The notes under the pieces: generated by a model | The model's database searches: none | What the model was told of the DNA's origin: nothing | The model's input: only the letters and a program-made list of their open reading frames with translations | Made by a program: the position numbers and the translations under genes | NCBI GenBank assembly: GCA_019753155.1 | Contig: JAIELG010000028.1 | Coordinates: forward strand, 1-64,000 | DNA: 64,000 bases | Direction of reading: 5' to 3' | Source: Burkholderiales bacterium | Lineage (GTDB): Bacteria > Pseudomonadota > Gammaproteobacteria > Burkholderiales > JABEVD01 | Shown: piece by piece, positions 27,682 through 34,236 of the stretch | How positions within the stretch are numbered: the first letter of the stretch is position 1 | Layout of the letters: each line of letters opens with the position of its first letter

Positions 27682-28866
27682 TCAGGGGTTCCTGAAACGC
27701 CGATCGAGCTGCGTCAAAGGGTAACTTTTAATGTAGAGGTCATATGCCGATTGCAGGGAATGATCCAGGGCCGCGCGGATGAGACTCATCCCCTTCCCGT
27801 CAGGCTGCGCATCCAGCAGTGACCGGTACAGCCCCGTATAAAAATGGTCTGGCTCCACATGCACCCGCATGACGACAGCGCCGGCATCCGGGTTGAGCGG
27901 CGCCAGGTATTCCAGAACCGCCTGCGCCCCAGGCGCGAGCCGCGTATCGGACAATTCCTCATCCAGATCGGCTGACACCTGTCTGGCGATGATCTTTTCC
28001 TGCAAGGTTCCAAAAATCGCCTTGTTGTCCTCGGATACCTGATAGATCTGCATGCTCACCCTGGGGGTGACATAAGTTGGGAAATAATGCCCCGTACCGC
28101 TGTTTGTCATGGCAAGCCGTGCGTGCAAGCGCCCACTTTGCGCAACAGGCGTGTTTACCGTAACTGTCACGCCTTTTCGAGACATCTCCACATCATGAAT
28201 TCCGCGCCATAAATGTTGCCGCTCGGGCATGTGACAATTCTGGCATTGCGTGCCCGCATAAGGGGAGGCTTGCCACTCCGCGTAAGTGTTTTCCAGGGGT
28301 TTGCCGTTCAGCACATAGCCATCTTTCCCGAATTGATGGCAGGTTGCGCAGAAACGCCCATCCTCGAATGCGGGAGAGCTGACGAATCCGCCATGAGATT
28401 TGCCGGGCTGCAACCCGATCGGCGGCGGGCCGTAATGCACATGGCGCCGCACATGGCACGCCGCGCAAACCAGCCCCTGTTCATGCAAATCACTCGCTAC
28501 CCCGCGCAAGGCTTTCCTCAGGCTCGCTTCCTGCTCGGCGAGCGGAGCATGGCATCTCGTGCAGGCACGCAATTCACCGACCGCATTCGGCTTGATCGAG
28601 AGCAGTTGCCCCATCACTCCGGGCCCCATTGCATGTGAGTGCAAACTATTGCGCCAACCATCATACTGCCTGGGATGACAGGCGCCGCATGAATCCGGAC
28701 TCAATTCGGTTTCGAGTGCGGTATAGGATTTTGGCGCTTTTCCCTGTGACTGGATCGGGAACGCCCAGTGGCGCTTCAGAAAAGCTTTTGTCGCATCCTG
28801 CGCGCCGGCTGGCAAGGCCGCCAGCATGAAAAAGACCGCAAGAATCCGCCTCGAACGTTCGTTCAT
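27682..28866 (-). CDS. Periplasmic five-haem c-type cytochrome
   Basis: The 394-residue protein has a Sec signal peptide (ILAVFFMLAALPAGA) and five CxxCH haem motifs: CGACH, CTRCH, CAACH, CATCH and CQNCH, spread over residues about 60-215. The last 180 residues lack haem sites and look beta-rich (TVTVNTPVAQSGRLHARLAMTN, YFPTYVTPRVSM), resembling cytochrome c554-family proteins. It starts immediately after the doxX stop with no spacer, which ties it to the buf operon. Its electron partner is unknown. A five-haem cytochrome at the end of a bufferin operon is unusual. Confidence 0.85.
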   Translation of the reverse strand: MNERSRRILAVFFMLAALPAGAQDATKAFLKRHWAFPIQSQGKAPKSYTALETELSPDSCGACHPRQYDGWRNSLHSHAMGPGVMGQLLSIKPNAVGELRACTRCHAPLAEQEASLRKALRGVASDLHEQGLVCAACHVRRHVHYGPPPIGLQPGKSHGGFVSSPAFEDGRFCATCHQFGKDGYVLNGKPLENTYAEWQASPYAGTQCQNCHMPERQHLWRGIHDVEMSRKGVTVTVNTPVAQSGRLHARLAMTNSGTGHYFPTYVTPRVSMQIYQVSEDNKAIFGTLQEKIIARQVSADLDEELSDTRLAPGAQAVLEYLAPLNPDAGAVVMRVHVEPDHFYTGLYRSLLDAQPDGKGMSLIRAALDHSLQSAYDLYIKSYPLTQLDRRFRNP

Positions 28867-29319
28867 TTATTTCGAAGCCAGTCGCTTCTCCAGCCAGGCG
28901 TCCGCCGACCACTTGCCGCGGCTGAGCACCAACAACACGCCCAGCAGTATGCCCCAGGACAGATGCTGATTGATGCCGGCAGGACTCAGGTCGGCATAGG
29001 ATATGACCGCCACCACGTTGAGAATGGAGAGGCCGGCGGCGGCAAAGCGCCCGAAAAAGCCCAGCACCAGAAGCACGGAAAGGCCAAGCTCGGCACTCGC
29101 AGCCATCGTTGCCGCCACTTCAGGCGGCAACAGCGGCACATGGTAAACATCGCTGAAGAGATAAAGCGTGCTGTCCCAGCTTTGCACCTTGGTCAATCCT
29201 GACTTGAAAAATACGTTCGCCAGATACAGGCGCAAGCCCAGGTCGAATACAGGCGCCAGGCATTCCGGAAAACGCGAGGCGGTATAATAAAGTCTTGCAA
29301 TTCGTGACAGAATATTCAT
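28867..29319 (-). CDS. DoxX family membrane protein
   Basis: The 150-residue protein has four hydrophobic helices and the DoxX pattern, including RLYLANVFFKSGLTKVQSW and a GFFGRFAAAGLSILNVVA segment. DoxX proteins are linked to redox and sulfur metabolism and often close bufferin operons. It lies 10 bases after the bufC stop. Its exact role in such operons is not settled; a quinone-linked step has been suggested for the family. Confidence 0.85.
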   Translation of the reverse strand: MNILSRIARLYYTASRFPECLAPVFDLGLRLYLANVFFKSGLTKVQSWDSTLYLFSDVYHVPLLPPEVAATMAASAELGLSVLLVLGFFGRFAAAGLSILNVVAVISYADLSPAGINQHLSWGILLGVLLVLSRGKWSADAWLEKRLASK

Positions 29320-29329
29320 AAGGCGTCTT

Positions 29330-30058
29330 TCAAGCAGTCAGTACAGGCAACAGGTTCAGCAGGGCGGCCTGCAAATCAAAGTTCGGATAGCACTCCAGCG
29401 TGGAAAAAGTCGCAACGCCCAATGGGATTCCGGCTCGTATCGAGTGCAGCCAGAGGGCATCGGCTTCCTGCAACGCTCTGACCCGAACCTCATCCTCTTC
29501 GCGGCTTACCAGCGCGATGGTCGGACCATCATCGAGATTTATCCGAAAATCGGCCGGCATTCCGGGTTGATGGGCATGCCAGATGGCCGTTATCGGATAC
29601 CGGGATTTCACGATCCCGCATGACGGATGAACCGGCAGGCGCAGGGACTCGTATTGTTCCGGAACCACCTGTGCAAGCCTTGCCAGATCGAGCGGGTCCG
29701 CATCCTGCGCATAGTAGGCAAGGTGGCATGCCCATTCCAGCCTCGCGACATCCGCAAGATAAGGCAGTCCGGGTTCTAAAGCGCAGATGAAGTCCCCGAA
29801 GGCTGCGCCATAGCGATGCAGGTTGCCGCTATGCGACGGGTGATTTTCGATGAATTTTTTCGCCATCATCGCAAAAAAATTTTGCCCGACGATTTTTTGG
29901 ATCACTGGATAGGCAATGGCAAGCGCACCTCGCAGGTTGCCGCGATAATTGTTGCGGTAGACGCCGACGGCGCTTTCTGCGGAATAGTTCGGGCAGATGA
30001 CCTGATTGTCCGGCAACAGTCCTTCGCCGCGGATGGCGCGAGCAAAATTCTCAAGCAT
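29330..30058 (-). CDS. bufC: BufC/HvfC-type DUF2063 protein, partner of the MNIO enzyme
   Basis: The 242-residue protein has the DUF2063 N-terminus (FARAIRGEGLLPDN, VGVYRNNYRGNLRGALAIAYPVIQKIVG) and a C-terminal domain with YPNFDLQAALLNLL. These proteins act as recognition partners that bring the precursor peptide to the DUF692 oxidase. The start was set at the ATG overlapping the bufB stop by 8 bases, since homologues begin near LENFARAI. It is the third gene of the bufferin operon. Confidence 0.87.
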   Translation of the reverse strand: MLENFARAIRGEGLLPDNQVICPNYSAESAVGVYRNNYRGNLRGALAIAYPVIQKIVGQNFFAMMAKKFIENHPSHSGNLHRYGAAFGDFICALEPGLPYLADVARLEWACHLAYYAQDADPLDLARLAQVVPEQYESLRLPVHPSCGIVKSRYPITAIWHAHQPGMPADFRINLDDGPTIALVSREEDEVRVRALQEADALWLHSIRAGIPLGVATFSTLECYPNFDLQAALLNLLPVLTA

Positions 30059-30878
30059 GCCTGTCCTCCACATACTGTCGCGCCCGAGCCGCCTCGTCCA
30101 GCAAAACCCCCAGTTCCGGGATGTCGTTGTCCCATTCGATCAATGTTGGGCGCGGCCCGATATGTTGCAGCGCAAATTCATATAATGCCCAGACCTCGGC
30201 GCAAACGCGGGAACTGTGGGTGTCCACCAGCATGCCGTCCGCAATGCTGTGACCGGCAAGGTGATATTCCAGTACCGCATCGACCGGCAGCGTCCGGATA
30301 TACGCCTTCGCATCCACCCCGAGGTTGCGCGCATTCACGTACAGGTTGTTGACATCGAAAAGGATGACGCAGCCTGTGCGCCGGGACAGTTCGGCGAGAA
30401 ACTCGCCTTCGCTCATTTCGCTGCGGGCGAAAAAAAGATAGCTGGACAGGTTCTCCAGCAGCAATCGACGGCCCAGCTTTTCCTGCACCTCTTCCACGCG
30501 AATCGCCACATGGGACAAAAATGCCTGGGTATAGGGAAATGGCAGCAGGTCGTTGATGACCGCGCCCCCGGCGGCATTCCAGCAAAGATGTTCGGATACT
30601 GCGGCAGGCTGCACCGCATCGACGAGGTTTCGCAACGACGACAAATGTTCCTCATCGAGTGGATCGGTGGAAGCGAGCCCCATCCCGACCCCATGCAGGC
30701 TGACCGGATAGTTCTCGCGCACCTTGAGCAAGGTATGGAGCGGCGCGCCGCCATCGAAGAAATTCTCGCTATGCACTTCGACCCAGCCCAAATCCGGATT
30801 GTCCCGCAATACCTCGCGGTAGTGAGGCGCCCGCAACCCTATGCCGGCGGTGCATGGCAGGGCAGCGGGCATCTCCAT
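30051..30878 (-). CDS. bufB: BufB, DUF692 multinuclear iron oxidase (MNIO) modifying bufferin cysteines
   Basis: The 275-residue TIM-barrel protein of the DUF692/MbnB/TglH family has GIGLRAPHYREVL, EVHSENFF, SLHGVGMGLAS, SEHLCW, LLLENLSSYL, FDVNNLYVNA, YHLAGH and LIEWDNDIP. The histidine and acidic residues are those that bind the iron cluster. In bufferin operons it oxidises core-peptide cysteines to thiooxazole-type groups that bind copper. The ATG overlaps the bufA stop by one base; a second in-frame ATG lies 6 bases on. Confidence 0.9.
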   Translation of the reverse strand: MEMPAALPCTAGIGLRAPHYREVLRDNPDLGWVEVHSENFFDGGAPLHTLLKVRENYPVSLHGVGMGLASTDPLDEEHLSSLRNLVDAVQPAAVSEHLCWNAAGGAVINDLLPFPYTQAFLSHVAIRVEEVQEKLGRRLLLENLSSYLFFARSEMSEGEFLAELSRRTGCVILFDVNNLYVNARNLGVDAKAYIRTLPVDAVLEYHLAGHSIADGMLVDTHSSRVCAEVWALYEFALQHIGPRPTLIEWDNDIPELGVLLDEAARARQYVEDRHA

Positions 30879-31141
30879 CACATTTCTTTCAGAGCGCCAT
30901 GAGCGATCTTCTCGCAAGTGCCTTTGGGCACGGCGACAAAATCCATCGGATCGTTGTCGCGGGTGGCCTGTCCGGCACAGGAGTGAGCACTCTTGTTGCT
31001 GGAGCAATCATTCTTTCCTGCCTTGGCGATGCCCCAGCATTTTTCCATGTTCATCTTGTCTGCTGCGTTTGCATTGCCGCTGACCAGACCCAGTGCCAGC
31101 AAACCGCCGATCGCGGCGGATAGAATATGACGGTTATCCAT
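30878..31141 (-). CDS. bufA: Bufferin precursor peptide (DUF2282)
   Basis: The 87-residue peptide has a Sec signal peptide (residues 1-26, ending ANA) and four conserved cysteines in [19 protein letters not shown] and KGTCEKI, the DUF2282 pattern. Bufferins are exported ribosomal peptides that chelate copper in the periplasm after BufB modifies their cysteines. A clear ribosome site (AAAGGAG) lies 7 bases before the ATG. A weak hairpin lies upstream between it and the Asn-Pro-Cys peptide gene, which allows either a shared or a separate transcript. Confidence 0.9.
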   Translation of the reverse strand: MDNRHILSAAIGGLLALGLVSGNANAADKMNMEKCWGIAKAGKNDCSSNKSAHSCAGQATRDNDPMDFVAVPKGTCEKIAHGALKEM

Positions 31142-31169
31142 GGTAAAACTCCTTTATCGAATTGGAAAA

Positions 31170-31190
31170 GGGGGCCGATGCCGGCTCCCC
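31170..31190 (-). terminator. Hairpin with short T-run between the NPC-peptide gene and bufA
   Basis: On the minus strand GGGGAGCCG and CGGCCCCC can pair around GCAT with one bulge, followed by TTTT. It sits just after the NPC-peptide stop, so it may act as a leaky terminator giving more of the first peptide than of the buf genes. Confidence 0.45.
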
Positions 31191-31197
31191 GGATTCA

Positions 31198-31416
31198 TTA
31201 CATCTTGCCGGCGCAAGGATTCTTTGCAGCGCAGGGATTGGCTTCCTTCTTGTGATGCGATTTCTTGTGATGCGTCTCGCCGCAAGGATTCTTTGCAGCG
31301 CAGGGGTTGGCCTTCATTGCGCAGGGGTTCTTTGCAGCGCAAGGATTGCCGTCCGCATAGGCGGAAGATGCAGCCACCATTGCTACGACAGCCAGAATTT
31401 TCTTAAATGACTTCAT
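31198..31416 (-). CDS. Small secreted peptide with repeated Asn-Pro-Cys motifs, possible metal binder
   Basis: The 72-residue protein has a Sec signal peptide (MKSFKKILAVVAMVAASSAYA). The mature part of about 51 residues has six Cys, all in NPC motifs (NPCAAKNPCA, ANPCAAKNPCG, ANPCAAKNPCAG), split by a His/Lys block GETHHKKSHHKKE. Such Cys and His density suggests metal or thiol chemistry. It has a strong ribosome site (AGAGGAG) and lies 56 bases upstream of bufA in the same direction, so the MNIO enzyme BufB could modify it too. I know no characterised function for it; it could be a second precursor peptide. Confidence 0.82.
   Translation of the reverse strand: MKSFKKILAVVAMVAASSAYADGNPCAAKNPCAMKANPCAAKNPCGETHHKKSHHKKEANPCAAKNPCAGKM
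31213..31345. repeat. Internal DNA repeats coding the NPCAAKNPCA units
   Basis: A unit of about 24 bases beginning GCAAGGATTCTTTGCAGCGC on the + strand occurs at 31213 and 31282, with a diverged copy from 31321. The repeats are in frame with the peptide gene and encode its AAKNPCA units. They point to recent unit duplication; they are not a CRISPR array. Confidence 0.85.
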
Positions 31417-31467
31417 TTTGATTCTCCTCTATTGATAAAAACTGGTCTAATGACCACCGAACAAGCC

Positions 31468-31495
31468 TGCATGGTTGCCGGAAGGCAACCGTGCA
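31468..31495. other. Perfect-looking hairpin upstream of the NPC-peptide gene
   Basis: TGCATGGTTGCC and GGCAACCGTGCA form a 12-pair stem with one G-U/mismatch position and a GGAA loop. It lies in the leader of the NPC-peptide gene, downstream of the small Cys-rich genes. No T-run follows on either strand, so an RNA stability or regulatory element is more likely than a terminator. Confidence 0.5.
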
Positions 31496-31510
31496 TGCAA
31501 ATTTTCTCCA

Positions 31511-31624
31511 TCAATCCCGATGGCTATTTGCGGGTTTGAATGTTCGCTGCATCTCGGCAGTATAAGCCGTCAGCGCAGCCAAATCCCGCGACTCCCATGG
31601 CAATGGCTTGGAAGCCATCGGCAT
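31511..31624 (-). pseudogene. Possible remnant of a c-type cytochrome C-terminus
   Basis: A 37-codon frame reads MPMASKPLPWESRDLAALTA then YTAEMQRTFKPANSHRD. The MPM and the helix ending LAALTAYTAEMQ resemble the distal-Met and C-terminal helix region of class I c-type cytochromes. There is no haem motif and no good ribosome site, so it may be the leftover 3' end of a lost cytochrome gene, or chance coding. Confidence 0.3.
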
Positions 31625-31669
31625 CAATAAACAGAGATGATTGCGGCTATTTTTTTCATGGCACCCAGT

Positions 31670-31792
31670 TTACTTGAGCCACCAAACGACAGCGGCCACC
31701 ATGAAAATTACCATCATTCCCGCCATCATTTTTTCGTGGATGCACATGCCTTGTTGCTGTTTGCATCCCTTCATCGGGCACATCAGTGACAT
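31670..31792 (-). CDS. Tiny Cys-rich single-helix membrane protein A (40 residues)
   Basis: It reads MSLMCPMKGCKQQQGMCIHE, then KMMAGMMVIFMVAAVVWWLK. Three cysteines and a His lie before a single C-terminal hydrophobic helix, so it is probably an inner-membrane peptide with a metal- or thiol-reactive head. A very strong ribosome site (AAGGAGATGAA) directly precedes the ATG, which supports real translation. It follows tiny protein B by 31 bases on the same strand. No function is known to me. Confidence 0.7.
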   Translation of the reverse strand: MSLMCPMKGCKQQQGMCIHEKMMAGMMVIFMVAAVVWWLK

Positions 31793-31823
31793 TTCATCTC
31801 CTTATCCATTGAAATATTACGGG

Positions 31824-31958
31824 TTATTTGCCTATGAAGAGCGCGGCAGCGCCGACAATAACAGCCAATGCGACGAAAACCATCAGCAGCATCGCGGCCC
31901 CGTGGCCGCCGCAGCTTCCACACTTTTCACCTTCTTCCGTAGCGCATGTCCGGGACAT
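31824..31958 (-). CDS. Tiny Cys-rich single-helix membrane protein B (44 residues)
   Basis: It reads MSRTCATEEGEKCGSCGGHG, then AAMLLMVFVALAVIVGAAAL and FIGK. Cys5, Cys13 and Cys16 with His19 make an N-terminal head, followed by one membrane helix. The ribosome site is AGGAG six bases before the ATG. It is the first gene on the minus strand, divergent from the ECF sigma gene. The shared plan with tiny protein A suggests both belong to one response. No homologue is known to me. Confidence 0.7.
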   Translation of the reverse strand: MSRTCATEEGEKCGSCGGHGAAMLLMVFVALAVIVGAAALFIGK

Positions 31959-32007
31959 TTCGTTCTCCTGTTAAATTGAGTGAAGGAAAAATGTTGCTTC
32001 CTGAGCA

Positions 32008-32036
32008 TTAGTCGCGCCGGATTAAAATTCCTTACA
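32008..32036 (-). promoter_or_regulatory. Possible ECF-type promoter of the small-protein/bufferin unit
   Basis: On the minus strand TGTAAGG and CGACTAA are 15 bases apart, about 50 bases before the first small gene. The TGTAA-type -35 and CG-containing -10 resemble ECF sigma promoters. The divergent ECF sigma gene makes this attractive, but no second copy was found before bufA. Confidence 0.35.
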
Positions 32037-32065
32037 CCTGTCCGGAAAATTGTTATGCTTTACGC

Positions 32066-32662
32066 ATGAAGAATGCACCTCACGATCCGGACAATCTTGA
32101 TGCCCGACTGGTTTCATTGCGTGGCGATATGCTCAAGTTCGCCAGGCTTCAGTTGCGCGATGATGCCGCAGCGGAAGACGCCGTTCAGGAAAGCCTGGCG
32201 GCAGCGCTATCCGGACAGAAACAATTCAACAATCGCGCCCAGATCAAAACCTGGGTGTTCGGCATACTCAAGAACAAAATCATCGACATCATCCGCGAGC
32301 GCGTTCGCTCACCGAATTCGGCCGTCGAGGAAATCCCGGAGAATGCCTATGACGACCTGTTCAACGAGAACGGTTTCTGGCGGGAAGATACGCACCCATC
32401 CAGTTGGGGGGATCCTGAAAAAAGCTTCACCAGCCGGCAATTCTGGGAAATTTTCGAAATCTGCCTCACCCGTCTGCCGGAAAATACCGCCAGAATCTTC
32501 ATGATGCGGGAGATGCTCGGTTTCGAAACCGAAGAAATCTGTAAGGAATTGTCGGTCAGCCCGACTAATTGTTGGGTGGTGCTGCACAGGGCAAGGATGG
32601 GATTGAGGCTTTGCCTCGAAGAACGGTGGTTTAATTCGGAGAACCGACATGCTGAATTGTAG
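32066..32662 (+). CDS. ECF-family RNA polymerase sigma factor
   Basis: The 198-residue protein has region 2 (RLQLRDDAAAEDAVQESLAAAL, FNNRAQIKTWVFGILKNKIIDIIRER) and region 4 (LTRLPENTARIFMMREMLGFETEEICKELSVS, then VVLHRARMGLRLCLEE). A zinc-finger anti-sigma gene overlaps its 3' end, the usual ECF pairing. The upstream ribosome site is weak. It is divergent from the small Cys-rich genes and heads a + strand unit of thiol-redox genes, so it probably answers metal or thiol stress in the envelope. Confidence 0.9.
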   Translation: MKNAPHDPDNLDARLVSLRGDMLKFARLQLRDDAAAEDAVQESLAAALSGQKQFNNRAQIKTWVFGILKNKIIDIIRERVRSPNSAVEEIPENAYDDLFNENGFWREDTHPSSWGDPEKSFTSRQFWEIFEICLTRLPENTARIFMMREMLGFETEEICKELSVSPTNCWVVLHRARMGLRLCLEERWFNSENRHAEL

Positions 32663-32828
32663 GAAGGCGGCGGAATTGATGTCGCAGGGATTGGACAGGA
32701 AACTCGGCACGCTGCAAAGAATAGGATTGCGCCTGCACCTGCTGATGTGCAGTGGTTGCAGAAACTTCGACAAACAGATGAATTTCCTGCGCGATAGCTG
32801 CCGCAAATTTCCGCAGCAGGACAGCTAG
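32649..32828 (+). CDS. Small zinc-finger anti-sigma factor
   Basis: The 59-residue protein reads MLNCRKAAELMSQGLDRKLG at the start and has LRLHLLMCSGCRNF, giving the Cys...His-x3-Cys-x2-Cys zinc-finger pattern of zf-HC2 anti-sigma factors. It has no membrane helix, so it would act as a soluble ZAS-type sensor, possibly redox or metal responsive. It overlaps the sigma gene by 14 bases. Confidence 0.8.
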   Translation: MLNCRKAAELMSQGLDRKLGTLQRIGLRLHLLMCSGCRNFDKQMNFLRDSCRKFPQQDS

Positions 32829-32839
32829 CCCCGCATCCA

Positions 32840-33055
32840 ATGAAGAGCATCCTACTCGAATCCGAGCTGACTTGCCCGCATTGCGGATTCGCCAAGTTGG
32901 AAACCATGCCGACTGATTCATGCCTGTTCTATTACGAATGCAGCAACTGCAAAAAGTTGTTGAGGCCCAAGCCCGGCGACTGTTGCGTTTTCTGCTCTTA
33001 CGGCTCGGTCAAATGCCCACCCATACAGGCCCGGTGTTGCGACAGGCCGGGTTAA
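32840..33055 (+). CDS. GDCCVxC-domain putative zinc-binding protein
   Basis: The 71-residue protein has CPHCG, CSNCKKLLRPKPGDCCVFCSYGSVKCPPIQ and a late CC, ten cysteines in all. GDCCVFCSYG is the family signature. Members are often found near mercury or copper resistance genes, but the molecular role is not known. It lies 11 bases after the anti-sigma stop in the same operon. Confidence 0.88.
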   Translation: MKSILLESELTCPHCGFAKLETMPTDSCLFYYECSNCKKLLRPKPGDCCVFCSYGSVKCPPIQARCCDRPG

Positions 33056-33075
33056 TTGACAATCACGGAGATATC

Positions 33076-33456
33076 ATGTTCAAGTTCATCCGGAATTTTT
33101 TTCTTCTATTCATTCTCACCGTCCCATCCGCATTCGCGGTGGGCGATGCATTCGACCAAACCCGGTTCAATCAACTGCTCAGGGAGGGCAAACCTGTCCT
33201 GGTCAGCATTCATGCCGACTGGTGCGCTACTTGCCGGGCTCAGGAAGCTTTCCTCAAAGACCTGCTGAAAACGCCGCCCTACAACACCCTTCAGGTGCTG
33301 CGAGTCGACTTCGACAAGCAGAAAGAAGTCGTGCGCGCTTTCAGGGCAAGATGGCAAAGCACGCTGATCGTGTTCAAGAATGGCAAGGAAATTGATCGCT
33401 CGACCGCCGATACCGACAAGGACAGCGTCGCTCTCATGCTGCGCAAGGCCTTGTGA
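33076..33456 (+). CDS. Periplasmic thioredoxin-family protein
   Basis: The 126-residue protein has a signal peptide (FIRNFFLLFILTVPSAFA) and a thioredoxin fold with the active site WCATC near residue 50 and a later LIVFKNGKEI strand. The cis-Pro position reads STLIV rather than xPT, a point of variation for this fold. The stop overlaps the ATG of ccdA, which should supply it with electrons. Together they form a short electron route across the inner membrane. Confidence 0.87.
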   Translation: MFKFIRNFFLLFILTVPSAFAVGDAFDQTRFNQLLREGKPVLVSIHADWCATCRAQEAFLKDLLKTPPYNTLQVLRVDFDKQKEVVRAFRARWQSTLIVFKNGKEIDRSTADTDKDSVALMLRKAL

Positions 33457-34190
33457 TGGCGGCAGGACTGGGGGTTGCCACATATGGGCTGTCCTTCGCG
33501 GCGGGCGGCCTGTCCACCCTGTCTCCATGTGTGTTGCCGTTGATCCCCATTTTGTTGGGCAGTACCGTATCTGAAAGCAAATTGGCGCCCATGGCATTGG
33601 GCTCCGGATTGGCGCTTTCTTTCGCCGTTACGGGCACGGCTTTGGCGAGCCTGGGGCAGCTATTCGATTTCGATCCTGCCATATTGCATGTTGTCTCCGC
33701 CGCATTACTGGCGGCATTTGGCCTGATGCTGCTGTCCGCCCGTCTGCAGCGACGTTTTGCATCGGCAACCACCGGGGTCGGAAATGCGGGCAATGCTCTG
33801 GCGGCAAGCCTTAATCCCGAGGGACTGCGCGGACAGTTCATGCTTGGCCTCCTGCTGGGTGTCGCATGGAGTCCCTGCGTCGGCCCAACCTTGGGCGTGG
33901 CGATTGGTCTTGCCAGCCAAGGGAAGCAAATTGCCCAGGTTGCGCTCATCATGTTACTGTTCGGCCTGGGGGCCAGTTTACCCATCATAGGATTGGGCAT
34001 GCTCTCGCGCCAGGGCATGCAAAAATTCCGGGGCAAACTGCTGCTGCTCGGCGGAAAGGGAAAACAACTGCTGGGCGCGTTCATGCTGGCGCTTGGCGCA
34101 ATGATGCTGACCGGCACGGACAAACTCGTCGAGGCCGGATTGCTCGGCGTGACTCCGGAATGGCTGCTCCGGCTGACAACCATGATATAG
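33456..34190 (+). CDS. ccdA: CcdA/DsbD-beta-like thiol-disulfide transmembrane transporter
   Basis: The 244-residue protein has about six membrane helices and the two redox cysteines in LSPCVLPLIPILLG and AWSPCVGPTLGVA, as in CcdA. It carries reducing power from cytoplasmic thioredoxin to periplasmic partners, here most likely the thioredoxin encoded just upstream. A GTG three bases before the chosen ATG is an alternative start. Confidence 0.88.
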   Translation: MAAGLGVATYGLSFAAGGLSTLSPCVLPLIPILLGSTVSESKLAPMALGSGLALSFAVTGTALASLGQLFDFDPAILHVVSAALLAAFGLMLLSARLQRRFASATTGVGNAGNALAASLNPEGLRGQFMLGLLLGVAWSPCVGPTLGVAIGLASQGKQIAQVALIMLLFGLGASLPIIGLGMLSRQGMQKFRGKLLLLGGKGKQLLGAFMLALGAMMLTGTDKLVEAGLLGVTPEWLLRLTTMI

Positions 34191-34236
34191 CCGTGCCTTG
34201 ATGGCTGCGCTATCGAAGCGATGTGGGAAACAACCA

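Noticed and set aside
31213-31345. Regular 24-base repeats that look like a CRISPR array
   Set aside because: The repeats are in frame and encode NPCAAKNPC units; spacers are not unique and no cas genes are present.
31641-31979. 112-codon + strand frame over the two small Cys-rich genes
   Set aside because: It lacks a ribosome site, and the minus strand holds two short frames each with a strong one.
32032-32059. TTACAC/TATGCT as a housekeeping promoter of the ECF sigma gene
   Set aside because: The -10 would end only 6 bases before the ATG, making a leaderless transcript; not convincing.
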